DNA of 64,000 nt from Acidobacteriaceae bacterium (GCA_003134995.1 PLDC01000002.1:137808-201807); one strand, 5' to 3'. Positions 17,557-27,789 are shown, numbered from the stretch's first letter. The notes: generated by a model not told the origin, from the sequence alone. A program made the numbers and translations.

Positions 17557-17721
17557 AATTCCCATATCTCCAAAATGTCTCTTTCAAACACTAGATGCCG
17601 CGAAGCGCCGGTCGTGGGAACGGAGCACCGCCTCATGCAGTTCCCACTTGAACATCAAGTCGCCCCTCTCGACACCACACGTCTGGGGTGAGGGAACTCG
17701 CTGTGTAAGTCAGGGGTATCT

Positions 17722-19134
17722 TCAATCAAGATGAACCTTGGGCTCGACGGACATGCCGGGTCGCAACTTATCCAGGTCGCGCTGATTCGGGTTGAAGCGT
17801 ATCCGCACAGGTAGCCGTTGTACGATCTTGACGTAGTTGCCGGTTGCATTCTCGGGCGGGAACAGGCTGGATCGATCTCCAGTAGCGGCTGGCATAAACT
17901 CCACCTCGCCATCGAACGACTCATCGAGTGAGTCCACCTCGATGGTCACGTGCTGGCCCACGTGCATTTTTCGGAGTTGTGTCTCCTTAAAGTTCGCGGT
18001 CGTCCAGACATTGTCAATCTGAACCACCACGATGAGCTGCTGCCCTTGCGAAACTCTGCCTCCGATTTCCGCACTGCGCTGACTCGCGATGCCGTCCACC
18101 GGAGCCACGATGTGGCAGTAGCTCAGGTTGAGCAGAGCCGTATCCAGCTGCGCTTTCGCCGAGTCCACGCTGGCTTTGCGGGAATCGACGGTTGCCTTGT
18201 GAGCCGCGAGCTGACGGGGTAAATTGGCCTTGTCCTCGGAATGTTTGGTCTGCTGCTGGCGCAGTATCGTTTTTTTCTCCTCGACGATCTGTTCCGAAGA
18301 CGCGGCCGCGTATCGGCTCGCCTCGACTGCCGCCTCATCCCCACCTGCATTCGAAACGTATTGGTCATAGTCGGATAAAGAGATTTCTCCCTGGTCAACC
18401 AATTTCTTGTAGCGCACCAGATCGGACTGGGCCTTCCGGTTGTTCGCCTCAGCTTGACGCAGCTTTGCGGAATTGCTGTCGTAGTCGCGTTGTGCGCTGG
18501 CGATTGCCGCCTCCGCATTGACAACTTGCTGCACGTCCGTATCCACCGTGGCTCGGTTGGAAGTCACCGTGATGGGGACGTTCGGACTTTCTGCAGCCGC
18601 CTGAGCGATGGCTTGTTCATAGTTCGCACGGGCCTGCTCCACCAAGACCTGGTAGTCGCTCGGATCCAGATCGACCAGGGGTTGGCCTGCTTTCACCGGC
18701 TGATCATTTTCAACGTAGACCGCCTTCACCGTCCCGGCCACGCGTGAAGCGATCGCGTTGAGGTGCCCGTTGATTTGCGCGTCATCCGTCGACTCGTAGG
18801 TGCGGGAGTAGAGCCACCACGCGATCCCAGCCACCAGCACAACGACCCCGACAGCGATCCCGATAATGATTCGTCGCCGTTTGGTGGCGGGATCAACCGG
18901 CTTCTGCTCTTCTTTTTTCTTGTCGTCGTCCTTCTCTGCGGAATCGCCCTTCTTGTCCTGATCTTTGTCCTGATCGCCTTCCCTCCGGCCCCCGTCGTTG
19001 TGACCATTGCCTTGCGATTTGTTTCCCTGGTCGCCGGGCGACTGCTGCTTCTTTGCTTTCTCGCCCTTCTGCTGATCGAGCTCTTGCGGCTTCTGATCTT
19101 TCTCTTCTTCGTCAGTCGTGGTAGGCATGGTCAA
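17722..19134 (-). CDS. emrA: EmrA/HlyD-type membrane fusion protein
   Basis: About the first 90 residues are a hydrophilic Lys/Gln/Asp-rich extension (DKDQDKKGDSAEKDDDKKKE), unusual for EmrA. One membrane span follows (IIIGIAVGVVVLVAGIAWWLY), then the biotinyl-lipoyl entry STDDAQINGHLNAIASRVAGTV, a long alpha-helical hairpin (120-300), the second lipoyl half (YCHIVAPVDGIASQRSAEIGG) and a beta-barrel (VWTTANFKETQLRKMHVGQ). It links the inner-membrane pump EmrB to the TolC-like channel in the same operon. Its start overlaps the stop of the outer-membrane gene as ATGA. A gap of about 160 bp separates it from the GH106 fragment. Confidence 0.9.
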   Translation of the reverse strand: MTMPTTTDEEEKDQKPQELDQQKGEKAKKQQSPGDQGNKSQGNGHNDGGRREGDQDKDQDKKGDSAEKDDDKKKEEQKPVDPATKRRRIIIGIAVGVVVLVAGIAWWLYSRTYESTDDAQINGHLNAIASRVAGTVKAVYVENDQPVKAGQPLVDLDPSDYQVLVEQARANYEQAIAQAAAESPNVPITVTSNRATVDTDVQQVVNAEAAIASAQRDYDSNSAKLRQAEANNRKAQSDLVRYKKLVDQGEISLSDYDQYVSNAGGDEAAVEASRYAAASSEQIVEEKKTILRQQQTKHSEDKANLPRQLAAHKATVDSRKASVDSAKAQLDTALLNLSYCHIVAPVDGIASQRSAEIGGRVSQGQQLIVVVQIDNVWTTANFKETQLRKMHVGQHVTIEVDSLDESFDGEVEFMPAATGDRSSLFPPENATGNYVKIVQRLPVRIRFNPNQRDLDKLRPGMSVEPKVHLD

Positions 19135-20684
19135 TTTCCTTTCAGCATGTTCGGGATGAACTGTTCGGCTTGTCCGGTCGCTCTGGCAAGGCTGATCCGA
19201 GCCAGATTGAGAGAGAAGAGAGTGCTGACATAGTCCCGCTCTGCCGAGGCGACGGTCTCTTGCGATTGCACGACTTCCACTGAATTCGTAACCCCGGCGG
19301 CGAATCGGTCGAGCGACTGGGTGAGAATTTCGGCAGCCACTTTGCGATTCTCTATCGCGACCGCGATCTGTTCGGTCGCTACCTGCAAATCGACGTAGGC
19401 TTGTCGTACATCAAGTTCGACCACACCTTTTTCATCGGCATATTCCGCCTGTCGCTGGCTGAGCGCGGCATCGGCCTGTTCGACATCCGCTTTCACGCGG
19501 CCGCTTTGAAAGATCGGGATGGTGACCGTGGCTGCGGCCTGAAAAACAGAAACTCCCTTGTTCGGGTTTATCCCCTCGATCCCGTAGTCGCCCTTGACCT
19601 CAAGCGACGGGAGATACTCCGCCTTCGAGGCTCTGTGGGCTTCGCTTGCGGCCTTCAACTGCAGCCGGGCAGCCTTAAGATCGGAGCGCTCCTCGAATGC
19701 AAGTTTCAGCGCCTGTTCGAGCGAGACGGCCTCAGGCACCTGAGCGGGCAGGTCTTCACTCAAGGTAAATACTTGGCCGACAGGTAGACCGATAAGTCTC
19801 GCCAGTTGCATGGTCTGTTTCAGCAAATCCCCGCGCAACGATGTGAGCCTCTGTTGCTCGGTGTGATATTCCACAAAACTCTTATTCCGGTCGATGGACG
19901 CTTTCGTTCCGGCCTGGTACTGGTGCTCGGATTGCTTAAAGGTCGCTGACGCCTGCTTGACCTGTGCTTCCTGCGACAGGACATTTGCTTTGCTCGCCAG
20001 GACTCGAAGGTAAGTTCCGCTGACCGCTAAAATGATGAGTTCTCGCGCATCATGGGCGCTCATCTGCGCCGCATCTGCCGAAGCTTGTGATTGACGCAGG
20101 TTGTACAGCGAAGTCATGCTGAGGTCCTCGCTGAGATTGGCAAGCGCGCTGTAATAGTGGAAGGGACCTACGGCGGTTGGCAGTGGAATACTGCTGCCGA
20201 ACGTGCCGGGAGTGAGCCCTTGGGTCGCGAGATCGATCTTGGCCCCGTCCTCAGCCACCGTCCCGTAGATGTTCGGCAGCATCTTGCTGAGCGCTGCCAG
20301 CCGCTCTCCACGCAACTGTCTCACCGACGCGTTCGCACTAACGGCGCCCAGGTTGAAGCGAAGGCCGCGGAGGATTGCATCCGCAATGTTCAGGGTAAGC
20401 GGACCTTGCGGTGCATTCGGATCAGGAATGCTGCCCTGGTAAGAGCCCGAGACTTGTATGGTGCTGTTGACCGTGTTGACGCTGGAACTGCCGCCGTTTC
20501 CGCTGGAAGACTGCTCCGCTTGAACAGTGCTGCCACTCTGCGCCCTGCCGGACGGAGGCAACTGATCGGCCCTCGGAAGCGAAGATGAGTCGCTTTGCTG
20601 GGCCAGGCTCGCGCCGCAAAGCACGACCAAGGCAGTGGCCAGGATGCCGAAAGGCATGAGGTGAATGGCGTAGAGACGGTCCAT
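19131..20684 (-). CDS. TolC-family outer-membrane efflux protein
   Basis: I choose ATG 20684 (MDRLYAIHLMPFGILATALVVLCGASLAQQ), a clear signal peptide with AAGGAAGAGAGGA upstream; the frame to 20780 adds an unlikely leader. After a Ser/Gly-rich linker come the two structural repeats of TolC-like proteins: LTLNIADAILRGLRFNLG at the first and SLEQALKLAFEERSDLKAARLQLKAASEA at the second, with helical barrel segments ending FSLNLARISLARATGQ. It provides the outer-membrane duct for EmrAB. The stop overlaps the EmrA start. Confidence 0.88.
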   Translation of the reverse strand: MDRLYAIHLMPFGILATALVVLCGASLAQQSDSSSLPRADQLPPSGRAQSGSTVQAEQSSSGNGGSSSVNTVNSTIQVSGSYQGSIPDPNAPQGPLTLNIADAILRGLRFNLGAVSANASVRQLRGERLAALSKMLPNIYGTVAEDGAKIDLATQGLTPGTFGSSIPLPTAVGPFHYYSALANLSEDLSMTSLYNLRQSQASADAAQMSAHDARELIILAVSGTYLRVLASKANVLSQEAQVKQASATFKQSEHQYQAGTKASIDRNKSFVEYHTEQQRLTSLRGDLLKQTMQLARLIGLPVGQVFTLSEDLPAQVPEAVSLEQALKLAFEERSDLKAARLQLKAASEAHRASKAEYLPSLEVKGDYGIEGINPNKGVSVFQAAATVTIPIFQSGRVKADVEQADAALSQRQAEYADEKGVVELDVRQAYVDLQVATEQIAVAIENRKVAAEILTQSLDRFAAGVTNSVEVVQSQETVASAERDYVSTLFSLNLARISLARATGQAEQFIPNMLKGN

Positions 20685-20815
20685 TCCTCTCTTCCTTGAA
20701 GCGTAAGCTCGCCCTTGTGGAACGTGACTCCCCACTAAAGCGACTTGGACTCGGAACATATTTATCAATGGCAATTTCAAGTGTGATCTCCCTTACCGTC
20801 GCGCGTCGGGCTGCC

Positions 20816-22396
20816 TCAACCTGATTCAACGGGCGCTCCCTCGCCCGGTTTGTTCTTGCTCAACAGAAAAGCGCAAACGATCATTCCGACCGACAACCAG
20901 CAAAGCATTCGATAGATATCCTGGTATCCCATCACCGATGCCTGTTGATTCATTTGTCGATAAATCTCGCCGCGTGCCATGGCGTCAGCTCCTGCGACGC
21001 CGCTGACGCCCCCATAAGCGTTTGTCAGGGCAGAAAGCCGGTTCGCAAACACTGGATTTCCGGACTGCATGTGGTCCGCTAGACGGGCTTGATGAAACAG
21101 CGATCGATTCGTGACCAGCGCCCCGCTAACTGCAATAAGGACGCTTCCGCCGACATTGCGGGTGAAGTTGATGATGCCTGCGACTTGGTCGGTGGCCTCC
21201 TTAGGTAGGCCGATGTAGGCCGCGGTGGTGATTGCGACAAAGCAGAACGGAATCGGAGCCATTTGAAGAATGCGCAGCCATGACGAAAAGGCGAAACCCA
21301 TACCCAGGGTGGTGTGGGTGGAGGCGTAATAAAATGCGACGGCGAAGCCCGCGAAGCCGCCGGCGATGAGATTACGCGCAGCGAACCTGCCGGTACCCCA
21401 TCCCGCCAACGGCATGAGGACCAACAGCGCAATGCCGCCACCCGTGAGTGCCTCTCCCGCAACTGTCGCCGTATACCCGAGCAGGGCCTGGGAGAACTGC
21501 GGCTGGAGTACCGTAGCGGCGTTGAGAATTCCGCCAGTTACCAGCATGAGCAGCGCGCAAATGGCGAAATTCTTGAACTTAAACAGGCGGACGTTGATGA
21601 GTGGGTCCTTGGCCTTCCACTCGCGCCAGATAAGTCCGATCATGCCGAAAACAAACATGCCGGCAAACGTCCGAATAAAGTTCGAGGCGAGCCAGCCGTC
21701 CTCTTCCCCTTTATCGAGCATGATCTGCATGCCTCCCATGGCAACTGTGAGCAGGCCGAACCCGACATAGTCAAGATTCTTGAGATTGCCACGATCGGCT
21801 TTGATCCAGGGCGGATCTTCAACGAAGCGCATGACCAGGAAGGAGGCAAGAATTCCTACCGGGATGTTGAAGTAAAAAATCCATCTCCAGGAATAATTGT
21901 CGGTGATCCAGCCACCCAGCATTGGGCCAATGGATGGCGCAAGTACGGCAACCAAGCCATAAAGCGCAAAAGCCTGCCCCCGCTTCTTCGCATCGAATGA
22001 ATCCGCCATGATGGCTTGTGCCATGGGCTGAAGCCCGCCCCCTCCAGCCCCTTGAATCACACGACTAATAAGGAGCATGGGAAGCGAGACGGCAAGGCCA
22101 CAAAGGAAACTGGCGATCGTGAACACGGCGATGCATAACAGAAAAAAACGCTTGCGGCCGATAACGCTGGATGCCCAGGCGCCCATGGGTAGAACGATGG
22201 CGTTCGATACCAGATAGCTGGTAAGAACCCAGGTTCCATCGTCGGTACTAACGCCCAGGTTGCCGGAGATGTGAGGCAATGCGACGTTTGCTACGGAGGT
22301 GTCGAGGACCTCCATAAAAGCCGCAAGCGCCACCGTTCCCGCAATCACCCAGGGATTGACCCTCGGCTTCCATTGCCGCTCCGTGGCCGTGACCAC
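20816..22396 (-). CDS. emrB: EmrB/QacA-type drug:H+ antiporter (14 TMS)
   Basis: DHA2-family major facilitator of 526 residues. Visible marks: PWVIAGTVALAAFMEVLDTSVANVALP (motif D1-like start of TMS1), GAWASSVIGRKRFFL (motif A), LISRVIQGAGGGGLQP (motif C region) and many hydrophobic spans to the end LSVGMIVCAFLLSKNK. It exports amphipathic compounds using the proton gradient. First gene of the leftward efflux operon (EmrB, TolC-like, EmrA). The shared operator lies at 22566-22626, about 170-230 bp upstream of the start. The first 300 bp recur, nearly identical, at 56640-56942. Confidence 0.92.
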   Translation of the reverse strand: MVTATERQWKPRVNPWVIAGTVALAAFMEVLDTSVANVALPHISGNLGVSTDDGTWVLTSYLVSNAIVLPMGAWASSVIGRKRFFLLCIAVFTIASFLCGLAVSLPMLLISRVIQGAGGGGLQPMAQAIMADSFDAKKRGQAFALYGLVAVLAPSIGPMLGGWITDNYSWRWIFYFNIPVGILASFLVMRFVEDPPWIKADRGNLKNLDYVGFGLLTVAMGGMQIMLDKGEEDGWLASNFIRTFAGMFVFGMIGLIWREWKAKDPLINVRLFKFKNFAICALLMLVTGGILNAATVLQPQFSQALLGYTATVAGEALTGGGIALLVLMPLAGWGTGRFAARNLIAGGFAGFAVAFYYASTHTTLGMGFAFSSWLRILQMAPIPFCFVAITTAAYIGLPKEATDQVAGIINFTRNVGGSVLIAVSGALVTNRSLFHQARLADHMQSGNPVFANRLSALTNAYGGVSGVAGADAMARGEIYRQMNQQASVMGYQDIYRMLCWLSVGMIVCAFLLSKNKPGEGAPVESG

Positions 22397-22565
22397 TATA
22401 GACCCATGCAGGCGTCTGTCGCGGACTCACGAGGAAGATGATCGCGTACAGGGACCTGTTTGAAATCGATGACGAGCTTCATGGATGGCGGTAATGGCAT
22501 TACTCGGACTGGGCGAACATTCGTCATCTATGGACGGAAGTATGCTGGGCGGAGCAGATGCCTGA

Positions 22566-22626
22566 CTGAGCAAAACAGAACACTCTCGCCTGTTCAGCGA
22601 CGCAAACCTGATTTGCGTATGCGCAA
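22566..22626 (-). promoter_or_regulatory. Shared operator, copy 1 (efflux operon)
   Basis: The plus strand shows CTGAGCAAAACAGA (22566-22579), a perfect palindrome CGCAAA-N5-TTTGCG (22601-22617) and the overlapping inverted pair TTGCG-N4-CGCAA (22613-22626). The same three parts in the same order occur at 28813-28880, 44775-44833 and 49823-49882. The dyad with T/A-rich centre suits a LysR-type regulator, and the LysR gene 22813-23799 starts upstream on the same strand. Orientation points toward emrB. Confidence 0.7.
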
Positions 22627-22812
22627 GGTTGCAGCAACGAGCCGCATACAGCACTCGATGCACGTTGGACGAAGGACCTGCGTGAGAGCTTCAATTTAGC
22701 CCTTCTTTTTCAGTTACGCTCAGGGGCAGACACTGAAGATGGGACGCGGGAAAGCCAATTTCGTTGTAACGCGTAAACCGTCCACACCTTGACTTGCCTG
22801 GTGATGGGAGCC

Positions 22813-23799
22813 TCAACGAGCAGGGTTACGATTAGAGCAATCAAGAAAAGACCAACCCTGAGCTTGCAATCTCGAGCTGATAAAACATTCGGAGGCCTTT
22901 GTGCGGTCGAGCCTCGGATCCTTGTCCGTTCCGATGTACTCATTCAAGAAATCCAAGACCTTCTTGACCTTTGGCGTCAGAGCATTCGGGCTGCAGTACA
23001 AAGCGACGAGGGGTATAGGAGAAGGAGCCCAACCTGGTAGAACTTGGACGAGAACATCACACAACGCTGGAGCTTTCGCCATCCAGAGCGGAAGGACCAC
23101 GATTCCAATACCATCAATGGCTAATTGTCTAGAAACAACAGGATCACACGTGGTGACGTGAAAAACCACAGGAGGAATCATCGTGGTTTGATCGTTCGTC
23201 AGTTCCCATCTGCCGGTTCCTATGCAGCGATGATTCACTAATTCAAGCGGGCTTTTCGGATTCCCGCACTCGCGCAGATACTCTTCGCTTGCAAACAACC
23301 CTCCCTTCGCGCTCGGGTAAGAGCGGATCATTTGTGAGGAATCGTTAGGGGGCGAAACCATAAAGATAATGTCGACGTCTAGACGCGGCAACGGAACATG
23401 TGTCGGAGCGTACTCCTCAAGATCGATCTTCAGGTTGGGGAATTCGCTAACCAGCTTTCCTATCACCGGTGTCAACAGATGCCGAATCATCGTTCCGGGA
23501 CAAGCAATTCTGATCACCCCTGTGGGGTTAAGGCGATGTCTGTCCAGCTGTTCGTTACCGTTGCTGAGCGCCCGCAAAGCGTGTCTACAAGATTCAAGGT
23601 AATCAACCCCTGCATCGGTCAACACGAATCCCTTGGAGCTGCGATTGATCAGCAGCATTTGAAGACTTTGTTCAAGACGAGTTAGGGAGCGGCTAACTGT
23701 GGAAGTGGGAACTCCGAGTTCCTTCGCGGCACCACTCAAAGTGCCGGCCTCAGCAGCATTGACAAACATCACAACGTCATTGGCATCGTATCTGAGCAT
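22813..23799 (-). CDS. LysR-family transcriptional regulator
   Basis: Start ATG 23799 (MLRYDANDVVMFVNAAEAGTLSGAAKELG) is favoured, as it places the winged HTH at the N-terminus; the frame extends 11 residues further to 23832. The HTH reads AAKELGVPTSTVSRSLTRLEQ. The effector domain follows (GVIRIACPGTMIRHLLTPVIGKL, VDIIFMVSP) and ends in FLNEYIGTDKDPRLDR. It is close to the second LysR protein at 38793-39749. It faces away from the rightward regulator at 24158 and precedes the efflux operon, which it may control through the palindromic operator. Confidence 0.88.
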   Translation of the reverse strand: MLRYDANDVVMFVNAAEAGTLSGAAKELGVPTSTVSRSLTRLEQSLQMLLINRSSKGFVLTDAGVDYLESCRHALRALSNGNEQLDRHRLNPTGVIRIACPGTMIRHLLTPVIGKLVSEFPNLKIDLEEYAPTHVPLPRLDVDIIFMVSPPNDSSQMIRSYPSAKGGLFASEEYLRECGNPKSPLELVNHRCIGTGRWELTNDQTTMIPPVVFHVTTCDPVVSRQLAIDGIGIVVLPLWMAKAPALCDVLVQVLPGWAPSPIPLVALYCSPNALTPKVKKVLDFLNEYIGTDKDPRLDRTKASECFISSRLQAQGWSFLDCSNRNPAR

Positions 23800-24157
23800 T
23801 TGAAATTGCCTTTCCTGCCGGATTTCAGGCATCGAGGCTCCGATCTGGGCATAAACGCATATGAATCAAAAGGCATTTGCGATAGGCGCGAGACAAGTCT
23901 CTCTGTTCCGCTATGTGCGGTACTGGACATTGCGGCGCATCTAATGAATACTCAATGCCAGAGGACAGAAGTGCGTAGTTAATTCACTGCAATGGGAGTT
24001 TTCTTAACAGTTAGATCTTTTCAAACCATTGCAGGGCAACTACTTAAGACTGCAGTTGATGGGGCGGGGGCGGCGTTTTGGGAGAATGCAGTTCCCCCGT
24101 GCGCCACGATAACTTTGCAGCTGGTTCGTAGAGAGTGCCAAACTCGGAGGGTTTCAC
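23800..24157. other. Divergent intergenic region, no gene seen
   Basis: About 360 bp between the leftward LysR gene and the rightward regulator. No convincing frame on either strand. The shared palindromic operator is absent here. Confidence 0.5.
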
Positions 24158-25468
24158 ATGAAACTCGACGCACTTCCCGCAGGACTCGGCGAGCTCACAT
24201 ATGCGCAGAAGCGCGAGCTCATTGGGCGCGTCGCCGCGTCGGCGCAGTTTCGCCGGGCTCTCCGGTTGAGAGAGTTCTTGTTGTTCGTGGGGCGGACATC
24301 CCTGATCGAAGGCTCGCCGGAGGTTCACGAGCAGGATATCGGGGTAAACGTCTTTGGCCGTTCACCCGAATACGATCGAGGAGCCGACGGTATCGTTCGC
24401 GTAAACGCGACCGAGCTGCGCAAACGCATCGACCACTACTTCGCAAACGAGGGGATCGGGGAATCCATCATTTTCCAAATACCGCGCGGCGGCTACACGC
24501 CTGTTTTCACGCCTCGGATCGTGGACACGGCGGAGGAAGAGCAAGCCGTGCATATCGACCGGGAGCCCCAAACTGCGATGTCAGTAGCTCCTTCAAAATC
24601 CGGGCGTGGTTGGATGTGGCTTTCGGTGACGCTTTCTTGTTTGTGCCTGGTAATGACCGGAGCGCTTTACCGTGCTCGGACCTCGGCAGTGGAATCGGGC
24701 GACCGTGCGCTTGTGATGCAGTTTTGGCGTGGCTTTACGCACGACCGTGACCCTAACGCGCAGACGGATCTCGTTCTCCCCGACGAGAGCGTCAGTCTCA
24801 TGGAGGACATGCTTCGACGTCCCGTCTCCCTGCCTGATTATATGGACAGCAGCTATAAAGACGACGTCGATACTTCATTCGCCAGTTCTGATCGAAAGGC
24901 TGACGTCCGGGAGATCCTGCAGCACAATCTGGTGACATTTGGTAGCGTTATGGCTGCGAGACAGATGCTCATGCTACCTGGCTTGGCTCAGCACTTTCAT
25001 GTCACGATTCCAAGAAACTACCCACCCGATATGATGAAGCGGAATAATCTCGTCATCGTCGGCGGTAAGAAATCGAATCCTTGGGCGGGGTTCTTTGACG
25101 GTCAGCTCGACTTCACCTTGGAGTACGACACAAAGACATCTCAGAACTTCGTTTTCAATCATCATCCTCTGCCCGGCGAGCAGACGACCTTTCAACCATT
25201 TGTCGCCTCAAACTTGACTTACGGGATCGCCGTCCTCGCCTACATACGTAACCCGGGCAATACCGGAGACGTCTTGCTCCTGACGGGAAGTGATTCCGAC
25301 GGAACTGCCGCAGCCGCCGACTTCATCACGTCGGAACCCTCTTTCCAAAAGCTGCTCAAACGGTTTGGTCGCTCGCAGTTGCCCCACTGCGAGGTGGTGC
25401 TCCGCACAAGCCGTCTCAGCGGCACATCATTCAACGCTGAGATCGTGACCAGTCGTCTCCATGAATGA
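24158..25468 (+). CDS. Membrane-anchored winged-helix regulator (acidobacterial type)
   Basis: About residues 1-115 form a DNA-binding-like domain (FRRALRLREFLLFVGRTSLIEGSPEVHEQDIGVNVFGR, then DGIVRVNATELRKRIDHYF and FQIPRGGYTPVF), an arrangement common in acidobacteria and related to OmpR/CadC-like wings. One membrane span follows at about 150-170 (WMWLSVTLSCLCLVMTGALY). The C-terminal 265 residues are extracytoplasmic (DRALVMQFWRGFTHD, NLVIVGGKKSNPWAGFF, GDVLLLTGSDSDGTAAA), probably a sensor domain. A CadC-like one-component system is inferred. No obvious target gene besides its neighbours. Confidence 0.7.
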   Translation: MKLDALPAGLGELTYAQKRELIGRVAASAQFRRALRLREFLLFVGRTSLIEGSPEVHEQDIGVNVFGRSPEYDRGADGIVRVNATELRKRIDHYFANEGIGESIIFQIPRGGYTPVFTPRIVDTAEEEQAVHIDREPQTAMSVAPSKSGRGWMWLSVTLSCLCLVMTGALYRARTSAVESGDRALVMQFWRGFTHDRDPNAQTDLVLPDESVSLMEDMLRRPVSLPDYMDSSYKDDVDTSFASSDRKADVREILQHNLVTFGSVMAARQMLMLPGLAQHFHVTIPRNYPPDMMKRNNLVIVGGKKSNPWAGFFDGQLDFTLEYDTKTSQNFVFNHHPLPGEQTTFQPFVASNLTYGIAVLAYIRNPGNTGDVLLLTGSDSDGTAAAADFITSEPSFQKLLKRFGRSQLPHCEVVLRTSRLSGTSFNAEIVTSRLHE

Positions 25469-25544
25469 ACGTGGAGATTCCAAGTTTGGCAGCATCAGCA
25501 ATCCCAGTTTCGCATCAACTCCACCGGCCGAACCTCCGCAGACG

Positions 25545-25964
25545 ATGCTGATCGAGTTGCTACGACTCTAGGTGACCTAGAAAGGTACGGAAAAAGTCGG
25601 CTGGCTCTTCGCGCTCTCCGATCGGCAGTTGAGTGCAGCAATGACGGCAATGCACAAGAAACCTGGCTATCGCTGGACCGTGCGGGAACTGGACGAATAC
25701 GCCTGAATGTCGCGATCAGCATTCGCGTTGCGCTTCAAGGAGAACGTTGGAGTTACCGACATAGAGTACCTGACTCGATGGCGGATGCTCCTCGCAGACG
25801 ACCGACTCATGAACTCCCACGATTCTGTCTCAGTCATCTCGCTTTCTCTCGGCTACAAATCCGAGAGCGCGTTCTGCTTCGACTTCAAGAGGAAAATGGG
25901 CTGCTCTCCACGTCAATATTGCCACGCTCGATCGTCTGATTTGGCCAGTTTTGTTTCCTCCTAA
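25545..25964 (+). pseudogene. AraC-family regulator remnant
   Basis: The C-terminal HTH pair is clear: MSRSAFALRFKENVG (after a TGA) and VISLSLGYKSESAFCFDFKRKMGCSPRQY. The same frame upstream gives GWLFALSDRQLSAAM and HKKPGYRWTVRELDEYA, typical of AraC proteins with an N-terminal cupin, followed by TGA at 25704-25706 where the family usually has Gly before MSRSAFA. Two more stops (TAG 25569, 25578) lie just upstream, and the cupin half is missing. A decayed gene. Confidence 0.7.
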
Positions 25965-26538
25965 TCCTAGAGGAAGACTTTCAGGACGCTGCATTGATGC
26001 TGGGTTTCGTCACTAGCACCGTGGACTTTCTGGTCTCTTGGTCCGCGTGGATTAGTAACGACAAAACGTTAGGTCCCTATCATGGCTGCCCGGAGACGGA
26101 GTGGGTATGCGGTTCCTCATCTTCCCGCGATTTGCGGCTCAGCCATGGTGCACGCCATTTCTGTGCCCGCAGTGCGGAGATACTGTCATGGTGAGTGAAG
26201 TAATCTGCCGATTCGAATCGTGGGAATCCTTCGAGAGGCAAAGCGGTGTTGCGGCAGCGCGACGACGTTCAGCTAACCTCAGCCATCTAACCAACATCGA
26301 AAAGGCGAAGCTGGAGGGGAGCGATTATGATCACGCATCACCCTCCAAACCTATTTGGACCGCATCGCAATGGCAGAAATGCGCTCGATGGTTGAATCAA
26401 CAAAAGGTACCGTAACCGGCGTTTCGGCGCGGGCCTACCAGCACATTGTCGGAGAGGTTGCGGTGCGGGCGAGAGTGTCTGCGTTCATTCCCGAGTACAG
26501 TTTAGGTCCGCAGCATTCGTTCCCGGCGACGGTAGAGG

Positions 26539-26721
26539 ATGCGAGATGATCTTATGATGAGGCTGCCCATCCTTAAAGACGAATTGGCTTTTCTAGAAAA
26601 GCACGGGCCGGAGTTGGAAGACAGGACTGATTTAGGGCAGTTGGCGATCGAGTTCAAAAAGCGAATTGTCCAGATTCGCCAAGAGATTCGCGCCTTGGAG
26701 CGCGACCAAAATTCACAGTAG
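26539..26721 (+). CDS. Small helical protein (60 aa)
   Basis: Sequence MRDDLMMRLPILKDELAFLEKHGPELEDRT... then EFKKRIVQIRQEIRALERDQ. A two-helix hairpin of high charge is predicted. The start may be one of the Met codons 5-7 residues later. Between 25965 and 26538 there are weak frames but no gene I can support. Confidence 0.4.
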   Translation: MRDDLMMRLPILKDELAFLEKHGPELEDRTDLGQLAIEFKKRIVQIRQEIRALERDQNSQ

Positions 26722-26873
26722 TCCACTACCCGGCTGAGCCGAGGCGCTGCGGAAGACCTCTGCCCCGGCACGTTTGAGCGCCGGCGGCCGGCACTTTGGG
26801 TGCTGCCGCAAAAAAGCTAGGGTTGCCGTTTCGTGCCGATCCAGCAGCCATGTCCACGACCCAAGGAGAAATT

Positions 26874-27446
26874 ATGACACCACCGCCTTCCTACAACGCA
26901 AGAGTCGCTATACCGCTGCCTTCCGACGAAAAGATCCGAGCCGTTGTCGGTTCCACTTATGATCCAGCTCAGGCACTCAACGTCCTCAAGATGATGGCCG
27001 GAACTGAAGATATGTTCGATGCCCTCATCGGGCTCGTGAAAGCGGTCTTCGGAGTAGCTGGGGTGGATCCCAAGCTTCGGCAGATGATCATACTGCGCGC
27101 AGCCAAAGTGCTGAACTCCCCCTACGAATGGCAGGCCAACGTACCCATGTCCCTGAACAACGGACTGTCGCAACTGGAGGTCGAAGCTGCAGCTAGCGAT
27201 GGACCGGTGACCGGGGTTAAGGAAGAATACGTTCTAATATGCAAGGCGACGGATGAGCTTTCCACTTCAGGTACCTTGACCGACTCGACCCTCCAAGATC
27301 TCCTGAATCGCAACGGGGAGGTGATCACTCGTAAGCTCGTGCTGATGATCTCCTGGTTCAATCTTCTGAGCCTCTTTTTAAATGGCTGCCGAGTGCCGCT
27401 GGAGGTCACCGACAAGATTGGGACCAAGGCCTCTCCTCTGGGTTGA
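26874..27446 (+). CDS. Carboxymuconolactone decarboxylase / AhpD-like protein
   Basis: ATG 26874 is chosen because AAGGAGAAATT precedes it; the frame extends upstream to 26796 without a better site. Predicted 190 residues with the CMD-type helical core: FDALIGLVKAVFGVAGVDPKLRQMIILRAAKVLNSPYEWQANV. The family's CxxC redox pair is absent here (SPYEWQ at that spot), so a peroxidase-reductase role is doubtful and a decarboxylase or structural role is possible. Expressed ahead of a 340-bp gap (27447-27789) in which I see no gene. Confidence 0.75.
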   Translation: MTPPPSYNARVAIPLPSDEKIRAVVGSTYDPAQALNVLKMMAGTEDMFDALIGLVKAVFGVAGVDPKLRQMIILRAAKVLNSPYEWQANVPMSLNNGLSQLEVEAAASDGPVTGVKEEYVLICKATDELSTSGTLTDSTLQDLLNRNGEVITRKLVLMISWFNLLSLFLNGCRVPLEVTDKIGTKASPLG

Positions 27447-27789
27447 GCAGGACCGCGCTCCTGGATCTCGTCGCATTATCGCATGTGTCTTCTAGGACGA
27501 GAGCGTCGAAAAGTCGGGGGATTGGACAATACGGTACTCAAGCTCTTCAGGCGGATTCGAGTGGACCGCGAAGCGCTTGCACCTGTCGGCGTTCGTGATA
27601 TCTGGGAGGAGACGAAATGATGGACGAGTTTCTTCTCGACGAGGAAGCAGGAACGGCGTATGTGACGTCACTGCAAGAACAACATTGATCGGATTTTTGT
27701 AACCAGACCGCAACGAAGACCGCAACTTCCTAGCGTAAGTGAACGATCAGCTCAGCAATTGCGCCTGGATATGTCGTGGAAAACGTTAC

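Noticed and set aside
21314..22000. 228-codon plus-strand frame
   Set aside because: Antisense to emrB, with low-complexity charged sequence.
23992..24750. 252-codon plus-strand frame overlapping the winged-helix regulator
   Set aside because: Very Arg-rich, out of frame with the clearly conserved regulator that starts at 24158.
7358..25964. UGA as a sense codon in this genome
   Set aside because: Many intact genes in the window end with TGA (for example the QatB-like and XapX-adjacent genes), and the three TGA-interrupted frames would need different amino acids, so independent nonsense mutations are likelier. The odd tRNA has anticodon GCA and does not read UGA.
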